10,030 nucleotides of DNA, from the NCBI GenBank assembly GCA_025450375.1, contig JANWHO010000095.1, positions 1 through 10,030 on the forward strand, in the 5' to 3' direction. The position numbers were made by a program, and so were the translations under genes. The notes under the pieces were generated by a model. It was given only the letters and a program-made list of their open reading frames with translations, was not told the origin of the DNA and did no database searches. The DNA comes from Chloroflexota bacterium (lineage in GTDB: Bacteria; Chloroflexota; UBA5177; JANWHV01). Below, piece by piece: positions 6,563 through 10,030 of the stretch. Each line of letters starts with the position of its first letter. Positions within the stretch are counted from its first letter, which is position 1.

Positions 6563-7783
6563 TCATGCCTCCCCATCCTCCAGGGCCCAGGAGACCGGGG
6601 GCTCGGTGTGGGCATGGCGGTAGGCGACCGTTATCGGTTCGCGCTCGGCGAATCGGGATGGACGGAAGGGATGAATGTCGACAAAGGTACGCCCTTGCAC
6701 GATCAATTCAGCCAGAGCCCGGCCAAGGCCGGGGCCGGCGGTCATCCCGTTACCGCCGGTGTCGCATACGCAATACAATCCCTGGGCTTCCGCCATCGCT
6801 CCCAGGAGCGGGTAGCCATCGGGGCCCTTTGGCAGCACCCCGGCATGGCCGCCCACGACCTCCGACTTTCGCATCGCCGGGATGCGCTTCGCTAATTGTT
6901 GGCGCACCCAGCGGCCATACCACTCCGGCATCGTGGGGTCGAAGTGATCCGGATCAGCCGGCGGCTGGTCGGGAACGCCCCCAGAGCCCTCGTCGGCCGC
7001 CAGCACCAGGCCACCGGGCTCGGGCCGAAAGTACACATGGTTGTGGTCATCGCCGCTGGCCGGAAACGGATACGGCATATCGGCGGGGGGCTTGAGGTGC
7101 GCCACTAAACTCCGGGCCGGCCACACCTCCAGCTTCGCGCCCACCAGCTTGCCCAGGGGCGCGCTCCAGGCGCCGGCCGCGATAACCACCACTGGCGCCT
7201 TGATCGGGCCGCGGTTGGAAACTACCCCGGATACCCGACCGCCCGCGCACTCAATGGCCTGGACCTCGGCGCCCTGATAGACGCGTACGCCCAGGGCCCG
7301 CGCCCGGTTCATGATCGAGGTGGTGACCATCGGGGGATCGATGTAGCCCGAGCCGGGGGAATAGGCCGCCCCGGCGACATCAGCGAACGTCCAGGCGGGC
7401 GCCAACCGCGCGGCCTCGGTGGGAGTCAGCAGGCGAGTATCGTGCCCTGCCGCCCGCATAATGTCGACCTCATGCTCCAGCGAGCCCAGGTCGGCCGGAC
7501 CGGCCGGCATGAGGGCGCCGACCGGGATAATCGCCGGCCCGCCGCCGATCCGCTCCGGCCAGGCCGCGTAGAAGTCGGCGGATGCCTTGAGGAGCGCCGC
7601 CTGGCCAGGATGATTCGCCTCGCAGAAAACCACCAGACCGCTGGCCCGCCCACTGGCCCCGGCGGCGACACTGGATCGTTCGAGCACCAGGACATTCCGA
7701 ACCCCCAGATCGGCGAGGAAATACGCCGTGCTTGCCCCGGCGATCCCGCCGCCAATGATCACCACATCTACTTCCTCGGCCAT
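6563..7783 (-). CDS. FAD-dependent oxidoreductase, DAO family
   Basis: This 406-aa protein belongs to the D-amino-acid oxidase/glycine oxidase/sarcosine oxidase beta superfamily (DAO). It begins with a Rossmann dinucleotide-binding site: VDVVIIGGGIAGASTAYFL (5-23), then the acidic end of strand two and the FAD-contacting ERSSVAAGASGRASG. VVIAAGAWSAPLG is the usual second nucleotide-contact region, and GGNGMTAGPGLGRALAE (343-359) closes over the flavin. It should oxidise the C-N bond of an amino acid or secondary amine and pass electrons to oxygen or a carrier; the substrate cannot be read. It is probably cytoplasmic, since no signal peptide is seen. The start has a strong GGAGGG five bases upstream. 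It converges on the importer operon with 82 nt between, where I see no convincing terminator hairpin. It need not take part in sugar use. Confidence 0.9.
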   Translation of the reverse strand: MAEEVDVVIIGGGIAGASTAYFLADLGVRNVLVLERSSVAAGASGRASGLVVFCEANHPGQAALLKASADFYAAWPERIGGGPAIIPVGALMPAGPADLGSLEHEVDIMRAAGHDTRLLTPTEAARLAPAWTFADVAGAAYSPGSGYIDPPMVTTSIMNRARALGVRVYQGAEVQAIECAGGRVSGVVSNRGPIKAPVVVIAAGAWSAPLGKLVGAKLEVWPARSLVAHLKPPADMPYPFPASGDDHNHVYFRPEPGGLVLAADEGSGGVPDQPPADPDHFDPTMPEWYGRWVRQQLAKRIPAMRKSEVVGGHAGVLPKGPDGYPLLGAMAEAQGLYCVCDTGGNGMTAGPGLGRALAELIVQGRTFVDIHPFRPSRFAEREPITVAYRHAHTEPPVSWALEDGEA

Positions 7784-7966
7784 TCGATCCCTCCCCTTGC
7801 CGCTTCCACTTGATCATGTCGCGCCGGCCCACGCCTCCGCCACATGGCCCGGTAATGGTCCCATTCTGGTCGATAGTGTACACGCCGGCAGGTTCGCGCC
7901 GATGGCGTGGGAAACGCGCACCTGATTATTCTCCGAATCCACCACACCGCGCGAGATCGCTCGTCA

Positions 7967-7990
7967 CCTTCACTCTCACCCGGGGAGAGG
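7967..7990. repeat. Short repeat copy B, containing the PAS/kinase ORF stop
   Basis: CCTTCACTC (7967-7975) followed after five bases by CGGGGAGAGG (7981-7990) resembles copy A at 8131-8164 in the same orientation. The ORF stop codon (7976-7978 on plus) lies inside it. Pyrimidine/purine-rich dispersed words of this type are common between genes in several Chloroflexota genomes; membership here is inferred from appearance. Confidence 0.35.
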
Positions 7991-8512
7991 CAAGCGGAAG
8001 CTCGTGCCCTGGGGACCGGTCGATTCAAGGACAAGGGAGCCGCCCATCGCCTCGGCGAGCAGTACCTGTTCATGGCGCATCGAGAGTAACTCCTCGGACA
8101 TCACATGGGCTCGCGCCGTCGCGTCGTCTCCCTTCACTCCTCCGTGATAGGGATCTGGGAGAGGGAGTAAGCTGCATACCACGCACTCCACCGCGCCTGC
8201 GGGGCCCTTGGCCGGCACCGCGTCCATCTGGAGCCGGCGGTACCCATCTTGCGGGGTGTGCATGCCGACAATCATCCCGCGCCGCCCTGTCCCGCCATAA
8301 AGCGCCTCCATCACCGGATGCTCCTCGCCTGGGAGGGTGGAACCATCCCCCCGTGTCAACTGCCCCGGCGCCGTGAGGGGAGTGCGGCCATTGAGTTGAT
8401 CCCAGGATAGACCAAGAATCGCGAGGGCATGGCCGTTGGCATAGGTCACGGCCCCCAACGCATCATGGAGGGTGACCCCGCACAGCACGGACTCAAGGCC
8501 GTCATCACGCAT
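7976..8512 (-). CDS. PAS-domain ORF with a histidine-kinase C-terminal stub (probable remnant)
   Basis: From ATG 8512 the frame gives 178 aa. Residues 8-115 read as a PAS domain of the sensor-kinase type: CGVTLHDALGAVTYANGHA (11-29), then ILGLSWDQLNGRTPL, then GEEHPVMEAL (62-71). Residues 150-176 (VLLAEAMGGSLVLESTGPQG, then TSFRLPLP) match the last strand and G2-like end of a kinase ATPase domain. The phospho-acceptor histidine domain and the N, G1 and D boxes of the ATPase are missing, so it cannot be an active kinase. The junction (117-128, LPDPYHGGVKGD) coincides with repeat copy A, suggesting internal loss. The frame extends upstream to 8623 but that part does not look like protein, and no ribosome-binding site supports either start. 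It could be a decayed gene or a small ligand-sensing protein that is still expressed. Confidence 0.6.
   Translation of the reverse strand: MRDDGLESVLCGVTLHDALGAVTYANGHALAILGLSWDQLNGRTPLTAPGQLTRGDGSTLPGEEHPVMEALYGGTGRRGMIVGMHTPQDGYRRLQMDAVPAKGPAGAVECVVCSLLPLPDPYHGGVKGDDATARAHVMSEELLSMRHEQVLLAEAMGGSLVLESTGPQGTSFRLPLPG
8131..8164. repeat. Short repeat copy A at the PAS/kinase junction
   Basis: CCTTCACTC (8131-8139) and CTGGGAGAGG (8155-8164) are separated by 15 bases and match the two halves of copy B in order and orientation, with a longer spacer. It falls just where PAS homology ends and the kinase stub begins. Two partial matches of nine and nine-of-ten bases are modest evidence on their own. 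Confidence 0.35.
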
Positions 8513-8603
8513 GTTAGGCGGATGCTCTGGCCTCACACGTCCTGTCCCAGCACACTGAACACGAGCGTGGTGATCATCACCGCGATGCCATGGCAGGTGT
8601 ACC

Positions 8604-9731
8604 CTAAGCGGACTCCAGATCACGCCGGGGCGCGGGTAGGGCGATCGGCTGGGGTCGCCCGGTCGCCACGGCCCTCGCGATTGCCAGCAGCACCACCAGA
8701 TCCTGCCGCCCCTCCTGCCCTGAGGTCAGCGGTACGCGATTTTCCATCACACAGGCGTGAAAGTGCTCAAGTTCTCGCCTGAATGCCTCCTGATAGGAAA
8801 CGGTAACCGTGGTCTCGCAGTGTGCGCCGTCCTCGGTCCCCTCCACGAGCAGCGAGGTCGGCGCGTGGCGCAGGAAGGGCGAAGGATAGCGGAGCGTTAC
8901 ACGATCGGTCGGACTATAGAAGGCCAGTTCCATGCTGTAATTGCGCAGCGCGGGCAGGTTCACCCAGGTCATCACGCAGCGGGCGTCACCAGGGTAGCGG
9001 AAGACAGCGGTCAGCCCTTCCGTGCCCATCCAGGCCTCCGCGCTCGCAACCTCCTCGGGTTCGCCGAGTAGACCGCGCATCGCGTTGACCTCATGGACCA
9101 AGGTATCCAGGAGGACGTCAGCATAGAGGCGACGGACCGGCGGCGATGCATCCGCGCCCAGGGACTCCTCGATGAGAACCTCGCTCTCCGCTCGTAGGCC
9201 GGCCAGGGTCTCCGCCGCCACGTCGTCCCGACGTACCAAGGGATAGTGCTCGACATAGGGCAGGAATGGCGCTTCCAGAGTGGTGATACGAGCCAGCCGC
9301 AGATCGGCCATTCCGGCAATCAGGGGGCGGGCCCGTTCATAGGCGGGGTCGAAGCGCTTCATGTTGCCGACCATGAGAGTCACACCGGCGACGGAGGCGG
9401 CTTCGATCATGGCGTCCGCCTCCCGCGGCGAAAAGCACATCGGCTTCTCGACGAAGACATGGCGTCCCGCGCGGGCCGCCGCGATTGCCGGCTGGGCATG
9501 GGATCCCGAGGTGCAGATCAGGACGGCGTCAAGATCCTCGGTCAGCAACTCCTGCCAGCGCGTATGGCGATGGGGGACATCATAGGCGTCTCCCAGGATA
9601 GCGACCGTCTCGCGGGAAAGGTCGCAGAGAGCCGCGATCCGGAATCGGTCCCCCATCTCACGCAGAAACGGCAGGTGCATCACCTGCGCGATCAGTCCGC
9701 AGCCGATCACTCCCACCCGTAGTCTCCGCAT
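8604..9731 (-). CDS. Gfo/Idh/MocA-family NAD(P)-dependent oxidoreductase
   Basis: This 375-aa protein fits the glucose-fructose oxidoreductase/inositol dehydrogenase family, which oxidises or reduces sugar and cyclitol hydroxyls with NAD(P). The N-terminal Rossmann fold carries RVGVIGCGLIAQVMHLPFL (5-23), an acidic strand-two end at CDLS, and the family hallmark HVFVEKPM (91-98) with Lys96 expected near the active site. VGNMKRFDPAYERA (121-134) and DTLVHEVNAMRG (209-220) lie in the substrate-binding half; His213 is a candidate catalytic residue. The start ATG 9731 has AAGGAG eight bases upstream; GTG 9734, directly before it, is an equal alternative. It is followed after 91 nt by the PAS remnant on the same strand. 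Its substrate is unknown, and being beside a sugar locus is only weak evidence of a shared pathway. Confidence 0.92.
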   Translation of the reverse strand: MRRLRVGVIGCGLIAQVMHLPFLREMGDRFRIAALCDLSRETVAILGDAYDVPHRHTRWQELLTEDLDAVLICTSGSHAQPAIAAARAGRHVFVEKPMCFSPREADAMIEAASVAGVTLMVGNMKRFDPAYERARPLIAGMADLRLARITTLEAPFLPYVEHYPLVRRDDVAAETLAGLRAESEVLIEESLGADASPPVRRLYADVLLDTLVHEVNAMRGLLGEPEEVASAEAWMGTEGLTAVFRYPGDARCVMTWVNLPALRNYSMELAFYSPTDRVTLRYPSPFLRHAPTSLLVEGTEDGAHCETTVTVSYQEAFRRELEHFHACVMENRVPLTSGQEGRQDLVVLLAIARAVATGRPQPIALPAPRRDLESA

Positions 9732-9854
9732 CACCCGTTCTCCTTCCCCTTGCCCGCTCACCCCGTGACCGTCGCGCCCGAGGACTCCGACCCCAGGAGT
9801 GCCGGAACTTCCTATAACGCATCTTCCCATCCTAGCGCGGGCCGCGGCATGGTC

Positions 9855-9885
9855 AGTGTATTGGGGTGCTCCTGGTTCCAGTCAA
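9855..9885 (-). promoter_or_regulatory. Candidate promoter for the Gfo/Idh/MocA gene
   Basis: On the minus strand TTGACT (9885-9880) and TACACT (9860-9855) resemble -35 and -10 boxes, though the 19-base spacer is long. Transcription would begin near 9848, leaving a leader of about 117 nt. The 11-bp repeat array at 9903-9941 lies just upstream of the -35, where an activator could act. Confidence 0.4.
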
Positions 9886-9902
9886 GGCCGCTGGCAAAAA
9901 TC

Positions 9903-9941
9903 TTTAACATGGATTTAACCTCCGTTTAAAGATCGCTTAAT
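9903..9941. promoter_or_regulatory. Four 11-bp-spaced TTAA repeats, Pho-box-like operator
   Basis: TTTAAC (9903), TTTAAC (9914), TTTAAA (9925) and CTTAAT (9936) recur at exactly 11-bp steps. This direct-repeat layout is typical of OmpR/PhoB-family response-regulator sites, in which each monomer contacts one repeat on the same face of the helix; the TTAAC words most resemble Gram-positive PhoP boxes. It stands out as AT-rich in a GC-rich region. The target may be the minus-strand Gfo/Idh/MocA gene or a plus-strand gene beyond the right edge. The repeat spacing is seen; regulator identity is inferred. Confidence 0.55.
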
Positions 9942-10030
9942 CCGCCCCTATTCCGCGGACGTGATACTGGAGATGGCGGGGATACTCAGCTCCTCGCGGG
10001 GAGACGTGTGGTGTGGGCGCTTGACTGAGC
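9942..10030. other. Right-edge segment without an identifiable gene
   Basis: A plus-strand frame from GTG 9961 or ATG 9973 stays open to the end of the window, but it is too short to recognise and has no well-spaced ribosome-binding site. TTGACT at 10021-10026 could be a -35 box for something beyond the window. I see nothing firm here. Confidence 0.3.

Noticed and set aside
6582..6597. Near-palindrome CTCCAGGGCCCAGGAG
   Set aside because: It lies inside the C-terminal coding part of the FAD gene and has central mismatches; likely coding coincidence.
8569..8581. Palindrome GGTGATCATCACC between the Gfo/Idh/MocA stop and the PAS ORF
   Set aside because: Symmetrical over 13 bases but single, short and without a second copy or clear promoter beside it; not enough to call an operator.
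8513..8623. N-terminal extension of the PAS ORF up to 8623
   Set aside because: The added residues are rich in His, Arg and Pro with no domain character, and the extension overlaps the end of the Gfo/Idh/MocA gene.

Overview
This is a GC-rich, gene-dense bacterial stretch carrying a complete carbohydrate-utilisation locus next to an apparently unrelated run of minus-strand genes. Protein styles (a MalE/MalF/MalG-type ABC importer without its own ATPase, a cytoplasmic GH35 beta-galactosidase, a PAS protein of the GEEHP type, short pyrimidine/purine-rich dispersed repeats) look most like a Chloroflexota or related Terrabacteria genome. That placement is an impression from sequence style, not a computed result.

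Left half (1-6480). A large minus-strand gene, cut by the left edge, encodes a GH35 glycosidase (1-2075). It faces away from an AraC-family regulator on the plus strand (2174-3079), which is followed by a three-gene plus-strand import operon: sugar-binding protein (3278-4528), MalF-like permease (4603-5562) and MalG-like permease (5563-6480). The regulator is bracketed by two copies of one 76-bp promoter module (2099-2174 and 3077-3152). They lie in inverted orientation, so one points out to the glycosidase and the other out to the importer. By my hand alignment they match at 59 of 76 positions without gaps, and the matches fall in blocks that include -35-like and -10-like boxes. The simplest reading is a self-contained regulon: AraC senses an oligosaccharide, the importer brings it in, and the signal-less GH35 enzyme cleaves it in the cytoplasm, probably at beta-galactosyl bonds. 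The ATPase is presumably shared and encoded elsewhere.

Right half (6563-9731). Three minus-strand genes run toward the importer: a Gfo/Idh/MocA-type NAD(P) oxidoreductase (8604-9731), a short PAS-domain ORF that ends in what looks like the last ~30 residues of a histidine kinase (7976-8512), and a DAO-family FAD oxidoreductase (6563-7783). The PAS/kinase ORF looks like the remnant of a larger sensor kinase; a short repeat lies at the PAS/kinase junction and a second copy supplies its stop codon.

Right edge (9732-10030). This is non-coding as far as I can see. It holds a plausible promoter for the Gfo/Idh/MocA gene and, just upstream, four TTAA-type repeats at exactly 11-bp spacing (9903-9941), the layout of an OmpR/PhoB-family (Pho-box-like) operator. 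No tRNA, rRNA, CRISPR array or intact insertion sequence was seen.
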